The notes: a model not told the origin generated them from the sequence alone. Shown: positions 1 to 8,281, numbered from the stretch's first letter. The stretch is DNA of 43,466 nucleotides from Saprospiraceae bacterium (GCA_020846655.1 JADLDL010000162.1:1-43466); one strand, 5' to 3'. Numbers and translations are program-made.

Positions 1-121
1 ACTAAATGATGGTTTAGTTTGGCTCTACTTTGATAAAATTTGGCCAAGAAGACGAAAGAAATGCTTAAGTAACTGATAATCATATATTTGAAGTGAATCT
101 CAAACCTTTATGGCGGACGGC
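1..121 (+). other. Upstream flank, possible 3' end of an unseen gene
   Basis: The first 73 bases are open in frame 2 for 24 codons and end in TGA at 74-76, with a basic C-terminal tail (PRRRKK). This could be the end of a gene that starts before the window, for example the ATPase partner of the permease that follows. The stretch is clearly more AT-rich than the genes around it, so it may equally be non-coding. From 77 to 121 nothing is recognisable. Confidence 0.25.
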
Positions 122-161
122 AACCTTCTAACCCTCCAACCTTCCAACCCTCTAACCCTCG
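122..161 (+). repeat. Five tandem 8-bp units AACCYTCN
   Basis: The units at 122, 130, 138, 146 and 154 read AACCTTCT, AACCCTCC, AACCTTCC, AACCCTCT and AACCCTCG. The array is pure pyrimidine apart from the AA pairs and the final G, and it ends three bases before the ATG of the permease gene. It leaves no room for a Shine-Dalgarno sequence. Its function is unknown. Confidence 0.85.
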
Positions 162-164
162 ACG

Positions 165-1265
165 ATGAGAATTGTATTTTTTTTGGTGCAGAAAGAGTTT
201 TTGCAGATTTTCCGCAACAAATTCATGTTGCCGATGCTGCTGGTGATGCCGGTGGTGCAGACGGTTTTGTTGTCGTTTGCGGCCAACTATGAAATCAAAA
301 ACCTGTCGCTGGGCGTGGTGGACCACGATTTGTCGCCGCTGTCGCGGCAATTGGTGGCCAAGTTTGGCGCCTCGGGCTATTTCAAGGTGCAGGGTATCTC
401 GTTTTCGGCCAAAGCAGCCGACGAAGATCTGGCTCGCGACCGCACCGACCTGATCCTCGAAATCCCGCCGCATTTCGAGCGCGACCTTGTGCGCGAGGGC
501 AACGCCGCCGTGTCGATCACCGCCAATGCCATCAACGCGACCAAGGCCGGCCTGGGGCTGGGCTATGCCAACGGCATGGTGCGCGATTTCAACCAGTCGC
601 TCGCTGGCAGCGGGCTGCGGGCTGCCGGCATCGATGTGACGTACAGCAACTGGTACAACCCCCGGCTCGACTACAAAACCTTCATGGGACCCGGTATCCT
701 GGGCGAGATCATTGCCCTGATCATTTGTTTCCTGACGGCCCTCAACATCGTGCGCGAGCGCGAGGTGGGCACCATCGAGCAACTGAACGTGACCCCCATC
801 AAAAAGTGGCAGTTTATCCTGGGCAAACTTCTCCCCTTCTGGATGATCTCGCTGGTCATGATGACGGTTGGCCTTACCGTCGGCTGGCTCATTTTCCGGA
901 TTCCCATGCTCGGCGATTTGCGGCTCGTCTTTCTCTACACCCTCGTATTCGCCCCCTGTATGCTCGGCCTGGGCTTTCTGATCTCCAATTTTGCCGAATC
1001 GCAGCAGCAAGCCATGTTCACCGCCTGGTTTTTCCTCATTATTTTTATCCTCATGTGCGGTTTGTTTACACCCACCGACAGCATGCCTCAATGGGCGCAA
1101 TACCTCAATATGCTCAACCCGGTGAAATATTTCGTGGAATTTATGCGGTTGGTGCTGCTCAAAGGGGCCGGCTTTGCCGATATCCGGCAAAACTTTTTCA
1201 CCGTGCTGGGTTATGCCGCAGTGGTCAACGGCCTGGCGGTGTGGAGCTACCGCAAACGGGCGTAG
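165..1265 (+). CDS. ABC-2 type transporter permease
   Basis: Membrane subunit of an ABC exporter of the YhhJ/YbhR type. The 366-residue protein has one N-terminal membrane helix (about 18-38), a large extracytoplasmic domain (about 40-165) and a C-terminal block of about five helices, the standard ABC-2 layout. After the second helix the stretch REREVGTIEQLNVTP matches the conserved cytoplasmic coupling segment of this family. No ATPase or membrane-fusion partner is seen here; they would be expected just upstream, outside the window. The ATG at 165 directly follows the 8-bp repeat array. The substrate cannot be told from the sequence; drugs or hydrophobic compounds are usual for the family. 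Confidence 0.9.
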   Translation: MRIVFFLVQKEFLQIFRNKFMLPMLLVMPVVQTVLLSFAANYEIKNLSLGVVDHDLSPLSRQLVAKFGASGYFKVQGISFSAKAADEDLARDRTDLILEIPPHFERDLVREGNAAVSITANAINATKAGLGLGYANGMVRDFNQSLAGSGLRAAGIDVTYSNWYNPRLDYKTFMGPGILGEIIALIICFLTALNIVREREVGTIEQLNVTPIKKWQFILGKLLPFWMISLVMMTVGLTVGWLIFRIPMLGDLRLVFLYTLVFAPCMLGLGFLISNFAESQQQAMFTAWFFLIIFILMCGLFTPTDSMPQWAQYLNMLNPVKYFVEFMRLVLLKGAGFADIRQNFFTVLGYAAVVNGLAVWSYRKRA

Positions 1266-1311
1266 GCCAGGGTTGGTTTACTGGTTGTGCAGGGCTTATC
1301 TTGGCTGCTCA

Positions 1312-2259
1312 ATGCACAAAATAGCCAGCCCAATGCGCGTATTATTTTTGTTTAGTTTCTTCTTGTTGCTCGGCCACACGGCGCTGGCGCAAGTACCCAA
1401 AGTGTCGGCCGGTACGATTCGGCGCTTCGAGCAATTTCCATCGAAATGGGTGGATGCCCGTACGGTGGACGTGTGGTTGCCGCCGGATTACGATGCGCGA
1501 AAAAAATATGCCGTGCTGTACATGCACGACGGCCAATCGCTGTTCGATTCGACCATCACCTGGAACCACCAGGAATGGGGCGTCGACGAAACCCTCAGCC
1601 AACTGCTGGGAGATAAGCAGATCCGGGACTGCATCGTGGTGGGCGTGTGGAACATCAGTTCGCTGCGCTGGAAGGAGTATATGCCGCAAAAAGCGATGCG
1701 CTACCTGCGGGACGACGATAAAAAACTGCTGGAAAAGGACGTCGAGGCCCTGTTTGGGAAAGGAGTGTGGGAGCAGGGTGTCTTGTCGGACCGCTACCTG
1801 AAATTTTTGGTTCAGGAACTCAAGCCGTTCATCGACAAGACGTTTTCCACCCGGAAGGGCAGGAAACACACCTTTGTGGCGGGTTCCAGCATGGGTGGCC
1901 TGATTTCGATGTATGCCATTTGTGAGTACCCGAAGGTGTTCGGCGGGGCGGCCTGCTTGTCGACCCACTGGGTGGGTATTTTCAAGGCCGACAACAATCC
2001 GCTGCCGGCTGCGGTGCTGGGCTACCTGCGCGATCACCTGCCGGCGCCCAGGACGCACCGCCTGTATTTTGACTACGGTACAGCCACCCTGGATGCGCTG
2101 TATCCGCCTTTTCAAAAGCAAGCCGATGTATTGCTGGCAGCCCGCGGCTTTTCGTCCAACAACTGGGTTACCCGGGCATTTGAAGGCGAAGACCATTCCG
2201 AAAAGGCCTGGGCCCGGCGGCTGAACATTCCTGTTTTGTTTTTGCTGAAAAAGGATTGA
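1312..2259 (+). CDS. Secreted esterase of the enterochelin esterase/esterase D type
   Basis: Alpha/beta hydrolase of about 315 residues. A hydrophobic signal peptide ends in TALAQ, so the protein is exported. The mature part carries VLYMHDGQSLFD, typical of the Fes/esterase D family, the nucleophile motif GSSMGG, and a late EGEDHSEKAW stretch that probably supplies the catalytic His. The start is either the ATG at 1312 or the one at 1333; the second gives the cleaner signal peptide. An upstream in-frame ATG at 1174 lies inside the permease gene and is unlikely. The substrate is unknown; family members cleave carboxylic esters, including siderophore and sugar esters. It ends at a strong terminator. 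Confidence 0.85.
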   Translation: MHKIASPMRVLFLFSFFLLLGHTALAQVPKVSAGTIRRFEQFPSKWVDARTVDVWLPPDYDARKKYAVLYMHDGQSLFDSTITWNHQEWGVDETLSQLLGDKQIRDCIVVGVWNISSLRWKEYMPQKAMRYLRDDDKKLLEKDVEALFGKGVWEQGVLSDRYLKFLVQELKPFIDKTFSTRKGRKHTFVAGSSMGGLISMYAICEYPKVFGGAACLSTHWVGIFKADNNPLPAAVLGYLRDHLPAPRTHRLYFDYGTATLDALYPPFQKQADVLLAARGFSSNNWVTRAFEGEDHSEKAWARRLNIPVLFLLKKD

Positions 2260-2272
2260 CCGTACCGGGCAC

Positions 2273-2318
2273 AAAAAAAGCGGCCGCTTCCCGGAAGGGG
2301 AAACGGCCGCTTTTTTTT
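2273..2318. terminator. Bidirectional Rho-independent terminator
   Basis: A GC-rich hairpin with arms AGCGGCCG and CGGCCGCT is flanked by seven A residues on the left and eight T residues on the right. It therefore works for the esterase gene on the plus strand and for the Cys-rich gene on the minus strand, whose stop codons lie on either side. Confidence 0.92.
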
Positions 2319-2330
2319 GCGTATTTACAA

Positions 2331-2753
2331 TTACTTCTGTTCAACCTTGGCTTTGGCAGCGCAGCAGGCTTTGCCTTCTTTACCAGCGCCGCAGGCTTTG
2401 GCTTCGCTCGGGCTGCAGGATTTGCCTTCGCCGGAAGCAGCACAGGCTTTTTTCGTGAGGCCGGCTTTGTCGTCGTTGGAAATCGACTTCGGTGCTACGT
2501 TCACGAAGGTATTGCTGGCTTCGTCAAACTGAACACTTACGAATTTTACATTGCCTTGGGCATCGGCTTCTTTGCGTACGTACGACAGCGTACCGTCGTC
2601 GGCCATGCGTTTTTCAATATTGGCATCTACCGAAGCGGCTTTGGAAGCCTTGGAAGCGCAGCAGGATTTGCCGGCAGCCTGGCAGGATTGAGCGTTGGCA
2701 GCAGCCACACCCAAAACGAAGAAGAACGACAGAAGGAAAAGTCCTTTTTTCAT
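2331..2753 (-). CDS. Small Cys-rich secreted protein
   Basis: Protein of 140 residues that I cannot place in a known family. A clear signal peptide (1-22, ending in NAQS) shows export. The mature part has a Cys-free core (about 40-100) flanked by two Cys clusters: Cys24, 31 and 32 before it and Cys104, 113, 121, 130 and 131 after it. The two CC pairs sit in similar surroundings (GKSCCASKASK and GKACCAAKAK), which suggests a duplicated motif. Lys, Ala and Ser dominate the flanks. Metal binding or disulfide cross-linking is possible but inferred only from the Cys pattern. The ATG at 2753 is preferred over the one at 2765 because the signal peptide begins MKKG. A promoter box lies upstream at 2801-2808. 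Confidence 0.75.
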   Translation of the reverse strand: MKKGLFLLSFFFVLGVAAANAQSCQAAGKSCCASKASKAASVDANIEKRMADDGTLSYVRKEADAQGNVKFVSVQFDEASNTFVNVAPKSISNDDKAGLTKKACAASGEGKSCSPSEAKACGAGKEGKACCAAKAKVEQK

Positions 2754-2800
2754 GATCGGAAACAACTTTTGTGAATCAAGTTAAAGTCTAAAAGCGGCTT

Positions 2801-2808
2801 CAAAAGTA
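2801..2808 (-). promoter_or_regulatory. TACTTTTG promoter box for the Cys-rich gene
   Basis: On the minus strand this is an exact match to the Bacteroidota box TAnnTTTG. A TTG (2828-2830) lies 19 bases further upstream, the expected spacing of the -33 element. The implied leader is about 40 nt. Confidence 0.7.
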
Positions 2809-2875
2809 CGCATATCGACGGAATTTCCAATTTCATTTTGTAAATCTTAACATAGTCCATTTCGGTCAATTCAAC

Positions 2876-2883
2876 TACTTTCG
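2876..2883 (+). promoter_or_regulatory. TACTTTCG promoter-like box
   Basis: One mismatch from the Bacteroidota box TAnnTTTG, 24 bases before the ATG of the TMTC-like gene. No clear -33 element is seen. Confidence 0.45.
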
Positions 2884-2907
2884 CCGGAAAATGAACGGAT
2901 ACGGACC

Positions 2908-4875
2908 ATGTCAAAGCAAAAACTATCCAAACCTCTTCCGCAAACTGTTCGATACACCAAATCGGCAACTACTCCACCCAAAGCAACTGCGCCGGCCACG
3001 TCGCTGATCGCCCGCCCGCCACTCTGGGTGGGCCTGCTGGCCGCTGCACTGGGTTTCGCACTGTATATCAACACGTTCGGCCATTTGTATTGTTTGGATG
3101 ACTATTCTGTCATCAAAGAAAACTGGGTCACCAAAGGCGGACTTAAGAACCTGTGGCTCATGTTTTCGACCGAGTACCGCTACGGGGCCTGGAACAGTCC
3201 CGGCTCGCTGTACCGGCCCCTCTCGCTGGTCATTTTTTCGCTGCAATGGCAGCTCTCGCCCGACAACCCGATGGTGGGCCACGTGATGAACGCCCTGGTA
3301 TACGGCCTTACCGGCTGGCTGCTGTGGGTCACCTGGTGGCGCATCTTGGTAGGCTATCCGCCGATTTTACCGGCCCTGATCACCTTGTTTTTCATTGCGC
3401 ACCCGGTACACACCGAGGTGGTGGCCAACATTAAGAGCCTCGATGAAATGCTGTCGCTGCTGTTCGGCACCCTGTCGTTGAACTGCATTTGGCGGTATAT
3501 GGACCGAAACCAAACGAAATGGCTGACCTGGGGGGTGATTTCGTACGCGCTGGCCTTGTTTTCCAAAGAAAGTTCGATTACGTACCTGGCCATTTTCCCC
3601 CTCACGATTTGGTTTTTTACCAATAAAAGCCTGTCGCAAATTCTGCGTATTTCCGCGCCGTTCCTCATTCCCGCAGGTTTGTTTTTGCTCATCCGGCACC
3701 AGGTGCTGGCCGCCCAACCCTATGCGGAAGTGTATTCGGCGCTCGACAATTTTATCGTAGGGGCCAAAGATTCCGCCTCGCGGTTGGCCTCGGCCTTTAT
3801 GATGTGCGGCCGCTACCTGTGGGTCATGCTGGTGCCACATCCGCTCATCAGCGATCTGGGGTATCCGCAAATGAAGCCCGTGCCGTTCAGCGACTGGCGT
3901 GCGCTGGCTGGCTTCTTCCTGTATGCCGGCATGTTTGTTTGGGCGATCACTCAGTTGGGCAAAAAACACTTTTTGGCATACGCCATCCTGGTCTACCTGA
4001 TTTCGTTTTCGCTGTTCAGCAACGTACTGATCACCATCGGTACTTCCTACGGCGAACGGGTACTGTACACCCCCTCGCTGGGTTTTGCCATGGCGCTGGC
4101 CTGGCTGCTGGTGACCCTGGCGCGCGTCAAGCCACAGGAAGGCGTGCCCCTGGCCGATCAGATCACCAAACCCGGTCCGCAAGGCACAGTGCTCTGGGCG
4201 GTTTCTATTGTTATTTTGCTGGCCTACAGCGCAAAAACCATCGAGCGCAATCCGGCCTGGTACGACAGTTTTGCCCTGTACAAATCCGACGTGCCGAACT
4301 CGCCCAATTGCGCCAAACTGCGCTACCACATCGGTATAGAAACGACCAAAGAAGGCGTCAACGAAGACCTCGGCGTGGTCAAAGACAGCAGTTGGGTAAA
4401 AAAAGGCATCGCATCGTACACCAAGGCGATCGAATTATTCCCCGAATACCACGACGCCTACGGAAGCCGTGGCCTGGCGTATTTCCGCCTGGGCCAATAC
4501 GACAGCGCTTTTGTAGACTACAAAAAAGCCCTGAAATTCCGGCCCAACGACGACAAGGTGCTGTCCAACCTCGGCTTTATCTATTTCCTCCGCAGCCAGT
4601 TGGACTCTGCCGAAACCGTGTATAAAAAATCGGTGGCCCTCAACCCCCGCTTTATCGATGCCCGCCGCAACCTCGGCGCCGTGCTGGCCATGAAAAAGCA
4701 GTTTCCGCAAGCCATCGAACAATGGCAGGAAGGCCTCAAATACGAACCTGACAACGCCACTCTGCTCCAGTACATCTGCTCCGCCTACCGCGACATGGGC
4801 CAACCTGCCCAAGCACAACCCTGGCTCGACCGCGCCAGCGCTGCCGCTGCCGCCGCCAAGAAAAAAACTAAATAA
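2908..4875 (+). CDS. TMTC-like membrane protein with C-terminal TPR repeats
   Basis: Integral membrane protein of 655 residues. After a polar N-terminus, about ten membrane helices run from residue 40 to 450. The first loop contains LDDYSVIKEN and further on AHPVHTEVVANIKSLDE, which match the conserved acidic and His motifs of TMTC/DUF1736 proteins (GT-C fold). From about 480 to 640 there are roughly five TPR units (for example AYGSRGLAYFRLGQYDSAF). Animal TMTC proteins are O-mannosyltransferases with the same helices-then-TPR order; bacterial members are poorly characterised, so glycosyl transfer from a lipid-linked sugar is an inference. The C-terminus is a run of Ala and Lys. The gene ends inside the left arm of a long palindrome. 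Confidence 0.75.
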   Translation: MSKQKLSKPLPQTVRYTKSATTPPKATAPATSLIARPPLWVGLLAAALGFALYINTFGHLYCLDDYSVIKENWVTKGGLKNLWLMFSTEYRYGAWNSPGSLYRPLSLVIFSLQWQLSPDNPMVGHVMNALVYGLTGWLLWVTWWRILVGYPPILPALITLFFIAHPVHTEVVANIKSLDEMLSLLFGTLSLNCIWRYMDRNQTKWLTWGVISYALALFSKESSITYLAIFPLTIWFFTNKSLSQILRISAPFLIPAGLFLLIRHQVLAAQPYAEVYSALDNFIVGAKDSASRLASAFMMCGRYLWVMLVPHPLISDLGYPQMKPVPFSDWRALAGFFLYAGMFVWAITQLGKKHFLAYAILVYLISFSLFSNVLITIGTSYGERVLYTPSLGFAMALAWLLVTLARVKPQEGVPLADQITKPGPQGTVLWAVSIVILLAYSAKTIERNPAWYDSFALYKSDVPNSPNCAKLRYHIGIETTKEGVNEDLGVVKDSSWVKKGIASYTKAIELFPEYHDAYGSRGLAYFRLGQYDSAFVDYKKALKFRPNDDKVLSNLGFIYFLRSQLDSAETVYKKSVALNPRFIDARRNLGAVLAMKKQFPQAIEQWQEGLKYEPDNATLLQYICSAYRDMGQPAQAQPWLDRASAAAAAAKKKTK

Positions 4876-4992
4876 ATGTGGCCAATGTGATCAATGTGGC
4901 CAATGTGGTGGAATGAAAAAAAATTAAAAAATTTTTGAATTGAATCAATTCCATCACATTGGCCACATTGATCACATTGGCCACATTTATTT
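4870..4992. repeat. 45-bp stem palindrome between convergent stop codons
   Basis: Left arm 4870-4914 and right arm 4948-4992 are reverse complements over 45 bases, with one difference that would be a G-U pair in RNA. Each arm is built of degenerate 9-bp units of the form TGTGGCCAA or TGTGATCAA. The 33-base loop is A/T-rich. The arms contain the TAA of the upstream plus-strand gene (4873-4875) and reach into the stop of the minus-strand lipoprotein gene (4991-4993). It could act as a bidirectional terminator or mRNA 3'-end protector, but it is far longer than a usual terminator. Confidence 0.93.
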
Positions 4993-6184
4993 ATAAAATT
5001 GCTCTGTTGCGGCGGAGTTCCTCGCGGATATCGGGTTTGATGCGGTCGGCGGCTTGGGAGAGGAGATCTTCGTCGTGGGGGAAGGGTAGTGGGCGGTTGC
5101 CGATGCGGCGGCGGGAGTCGTCGCTGAGGGCCCGCTGGTCGCCGGTAAAGGTGGAGGCGTAGTTTTCAAACAACACTTCCGTACCGATATCGCACACGTC
5201 GAGGCAGTTGTTCCGGTCGGCGTCGTACACTTCCAGGCTACCGGTCAGGCGGGCGGCTTTGGACTGGAAAACTTCCAGCACCCGGGCTTGCACCCGCACG
5301 TAGCGGTCCACTTTGATGTCGTTGCCGGAGCTGTCTTTTTTGACATTGCCTTTGCCGTCGAGCACGTATTCCCAGCCGTCTTTGATTTCCTTTTCGTCCA
5401 CGTAGCTGCGTTCATTCACCCGTTCGGGGCTGATGTCCACCTGTCGGATGTTGAACACCACGCGGTAGTCGATGGCTTGGCTAGGTTCGGGTTTGAAATG
5501 AAACACCTTCCATTCGCTGTCCAGTTCGTAGCTGCCGATGGCCAGCACGCGGTCGTTAAAATCGCGGGGCAGCAGTTTGTTGCTTTGGTTTTTGATTTCA
5601 AACAGGATATGGGTGGTACCCAGGCTGCGGGCTTCGCGCTGGAGCTGGTCGCTGTTTTTGTAGGTGTTGAAGTAGCGTTGTTTCAGGTCGGCCAATACGG
5701 AGTAGGCTTCGCGGGCAGCGCGGCGGTCGCCGCGGTCGGCTTGCGAAAGCAGGTCTTCGGCTTTGTTGTACAAGAAATCGGCGGCTTTTTGCCGGCTTTC
5801 GCTTTCCAGTTTTTCGATGCTGACGAATTCAAATTTCGCGCGGTAGCCGTCTTTGGACACCAGGGGCATCAGCGGGGCCACCTTGTTTTGCCGCTCGCGG
5901 ATCTGGCGGTGGATCTTGTTTACCTTCTCCCAGTTCTCGGGGCGGTTTTCATCGGCCAGGTGGTTGGCAATGAGCAGGTCGCGCTGCTGCGCACGCTGAA
6001 AAGCGAGTTCGAGGCCTTGTACCAGTTCGGTTTTCTTTTTGGTTTTGCCCCGGAGTTTGGACACGCAATAGGAAATGGCTTGGTCGTAGTCGCCACTTTC
6101 CACTAATTTTTGAGCGGTATGGCAGGCCGTTAACAGGAGGCTCAACACGATAAACAGGGCGGAAAAACGGATGCGGGCAATCAT
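4991..6184 (-). CDS. Lipoprotein of unknown function
   Basis: Lipoprotein of 397 residues; the signal peptide ends in the lipobox LLTAC (Cys21), so it should be anchored in the envelope. I do not recognise a named family. Residues about 25-75 resemble one TPR-like helical pair (ESGDYDQAISYCVSKL), followed by a highly charged helical region to about 200 and a mixed region to about 330. Near the C-terminus a short Cys-containing stretch, NNCLDVCDIG, follows a predicted strand-rich part. The ATG at 6184 is chosen because it places the lipobox correctly; an in-frame ATG at 6235 would add 17 polar residues before the signal peptide. It is convergent with the TMTC-like gene and diverges from murQ. 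Confidence 0.8.
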   Translation of the reverse strand: MIARIRFSALFIVLSLLLTACHTAQKLVESGDYDQAISYCVSKLRGKTKKKTELVQGLELAFQRAQQRDLLIANHLADENRPENWEKVNKIHRQIRERQNKVAPLMPLVSKDGYRAKFEFVSIEKLESESRQKAADFLYNKAEDLLSQADRGDRRAAREAYSVLADLKQRYFNTYKNSDQLQREARSLGTTHILFEIKNQSNKLLPRDFNDRVLAIGSYELDSEWKVFHFKPEPSQAIDYRVVFNIRQVDISPERVNERSYVDEKEIKDGWEYVLDGKGNVKKDSSGNDIKVDRYVRVQARVLEVFQSKAARLTGSLEVYDADRNNCLDVCDIGTEVLFENYASTFTGDQRALSDDSRRRIGNRPLPFPHDEDLLSQAADRIKPDIREELRRNRAIL

Positions 6185-6347
6185 GGCTTTCGTCTTTTTT
6201 AAAGTATGACCGAAAGGTGCGCCCCTGCGATGCAATCCCGCTTTTAAAAGATGTTATGGCTTTCAGAAAATTTGTTAAAAAATTGAATGGCCTGCAAAGA
6301 CCTGTCAATGAAGTGTAAACGTTCTTTGCACTTGAAAAAAACAGGAC

Positions 6348-7157
6348 ATGGAAAAGATCACTGAAAGCGCCTCCAAGTACCGGCACCTCGAAAAAATGTC
6401 AGTGCAGGAACTGCTCACCCACATCAATGCCGAAGACCGGACGGTGCCGCTGGCCGTCGAAAAAGCCATTCCCCAAATTGAAGCCCTGGTGATGGCCATC
6501 GTACCCCAAATGCGCGAGGGCGGCCGGCTGTTCTACATCGGCGCCGGCACCAGCGGGCGCCTGGGCATCCTCGACGCTTCCGAAATACCGCCCACCTATG
6601 GCGCCCCGCCCGATTGGGTGGTGGGCCTCATCGCCGGCGGCGACGGCGCCATCCGCAAAGCCGTGGAAGGCGCCGAAGACAGCACCACCCAAGCCTGGGA
6701 AGACCTCCTGCCCTACCAATTGGACGAGCGGGACGTGCTTGTCGGGATCGCCGCCTCCGGTACTACGCCCTACGTGATCCACGGCCTGCGGCGCTGCCGC
6801 GAACAAGGCATCCGCACCGCCTGCATCACCTGCAACCCCGGAGCCCCCCTCCTGGCCGAAGCCGATTTCCCCATCCTGGTGGTGACCGGCCCCGAATTTG
6901 TGACCGGCAGCACGCGCATGAAAGCCGGTACGGCCCAAAAACTGGTGCTCAACATGATTTCCACCGCGGTGATGATTCAACTCGGACGGGTGCAAGACAA
7001 CAAAATGGTGGACATGCAACTCAGCAACGTCAAACTGGTGGACCGCGGCGCCCAAATGGTGGTGCAGGCCACCGGGCTGGCCTATACGGCGGCTCGGGAA
7101 CTGTTGCTGCAACACGGCAGCGTGCGCGAGGCCGTACGGGCTTTTTCCGGGCAGTAG
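6348..7157 (+). CDS. murQ: N-acetylmuramic acid 6-phosphate etherase
   Basis: Cytoplasmic peptidoglycan-recycling enzyme that removes the lactyl ether from N-acetylmuramate 6-phosphate to give N-acetylglucosamine 6-phosphate and lactate. The 269-residue protein has the SIS fold with the family hallmarks YIGAGTSGRLG, DASEIPPTYG (catalytic Glu) and VTGSTRMKAGTAQK. It is shorter than the roughly 300-residue Escherichia coli enzyme and lacks most of the C-terminal helical tail, as is common in Bacteroidota. The ATG at 6348 is preceded by AGGA. The stop is three bases from the stop of lpxK on the other strand. Confidence 0.96.
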   Translation: MEKITESASKYRHLEKMSVQELLTHINAEDRTVPLAVEKAIPQIEALVMAIVPQMREGGRLFYIGAGTSGRLGILDASEIPPTYGAPPDWVVGLIAGGDGAIRKAVEGAEDSTTQAWEDLLPYQLDERDVLVGIAASGTTPYVIHGLRRCREQGIRTACITCNPGAPLLAEADFPILVVTGPEFVTGSTRMKAGTAQKLVLNMISTAVMIQLGRVQDNKMVDMQLSNVKLVDRGAQMVVQATGLAYTAARELLLQHGSVREAVRAFSGQ

Positions 7158-7160
7158 TAG

Positions 7161-8228
7161 TTATACCTTAAAATCCAGCATAAACCGCTTCACCTCGGCT
7201 TGAAACTCCGGCTCATCGTTGTCGCAAAACTCCACCTCCACGGGTAGCACCCAAACGGGTAGTTCGTTTTTCCACAAAAAGCCCTGGTGCAGTTCGAGGC
7301 GGGTGGCATCTTTTTCGGTGGTCAGGATAATTTTTCGCTGACTGGGCATCGCATCCAGGCGGCGAAGCACCGTGTTGAGGTCGGCTTCGTCAAAATAATG
7401 GTGGTCGGAATATTCGAGCGCCTGCACCGAATGGACCGTGCCCGACAAATACTGCAACAGGTACTCGGTGTTGGCAATGGCGCTCACCAGCAGCACGTCC
7501 GTTTGCAAATCGAGGGGCCTGCGGACGTCGGGGCGCAGCAAGTCGTAGGGCAGGCCGTAGCGGTAGCGGGAGAAAAACACCTTTTGCCTCGGGTAGGGGT
7601 CTATTTCGCGCAACATATCGACCCGTTGCCGGGCACCGAAATCGGGCGGGCATTTGGTGACGATGATCACGTCGGCGCGGCGGTATTCGAAGCGGCCCTC
7701 GCGCAGCCGGCCGGCCGGCAAAAGCCAGTCGCGGGTAAAGGGCCGGTTGAACTCCGTCAGCAAAATATTCAAACCCGGCGTCACCGCCAGGTGCTGAAAG
7801 GCATCGTCGAGCAGCACACATTGGGTTTCGGGGTTGCGTTTCACCAACTCGGGCACGCCGAGGGCGCGGCTTTCGCTGACGCTGATCGCAATGTCGGGAA
7901 ACTTGCGCTTGAACTGCAAGGGCTCATCGCCCGCCTGCTCTACCGTATCGATGACGCTCACCGGCCGGTACCCTTCCGTTTTGCGGCCATAACCCCGGCT
8001 CAACACGGCCACCTGGATATGCTGGTCCAGCCAGCGCAAGAGGTATTCGATATGCGGGCTTTTGCCAGCGCCACCCACCGAGAGATTGCCCACCGAAATC
8101 ACCGGCAGGTTGAAGCGGACGCTGCGCAACAACCCGATGCGGTACAAGAGGTTGCGCAAGCCTACGCCCAGGCCGTAGAGCAAGGCCAGCGGGAGCAGCA
8201 AAATGCGTATGAAAATATCATCAGACAT
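7161..8228 (-). CDS. lpxK: Tetraacyldisaccharide 4'-kinase
   Basis: Inner-membrane lipid A biosynthesis kinase that phosphorylates the 4' position of the disaccharide precursor to make lipid IVA. The 355-residue protein starts with an N-terminal hydrophobic helix and contains the P-loop VGGAGKSP, then LSRGYGRKTEGY and DDAFQHL, all typical of LpxK. The ATG at 8228 is the true start; the open frame runs on upstream to 8420, but only through a terminator and the tRNA gene. No clear promoter of its own is visible between the tRNA terminator and the start. Confidence 0.95.
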   Translation of the reverse strand: MSDDIFIRILLLPLALLYGLGVGLRNLLYRIGLLRSVRFNLPVISVGNLSVGGAGKSPHIEYLLRWLDQHIQVAVLSRGYGRKTEGYRPVSVIDTVEQAGDEPLQFKRKFPDIAISVSESRALGVPELVKRNPETQCVLLDDAFQHLAVTPGLNILLTEFNRPFTRDWLLPAGRLREGRFEYRRADVIIVTKCPPDFGARQRVDMLREIDPYPRQKVFFSRYRYGLPYDLLRPDVRRPLDLQTDVLLVSAIANTEYLLQYLSGTVHSVQALEYSDHHYFDEADLNTVLRRLDAMPSQRKIILTTEKDATRLELHQGFLWKNELPVWVLPVEVEFCDNDEPEFQAEVKRFMLDFKV

Positions 8229-8242
8229 CGTACGAACAAAAT

Positions 8243-8277
8243 AAAAAAAGCCCCGAGGGTATCGCTCCCCCGGGACT
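8243..8277 (-). terminator. Terminator after tRNA-Phe
   Basis: On the minus strand the hairpin arms AGTCCCG and CGGGGCT (with one G-U pair), extended by further G/C pairs, are followed by seven T residues. It lies directly behind the tRNA and 15 bases before the lpxK start. Confidence 0.85.
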
Positions 8278-8281
8278 TTTG

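Noticed and set aside
4870-4992. Palindrome as a CRISPR array or transposon end
   Set aside because: No spacer pattern, no transposase, and no target-site duplication; the arms face each other across a 33-base loop.
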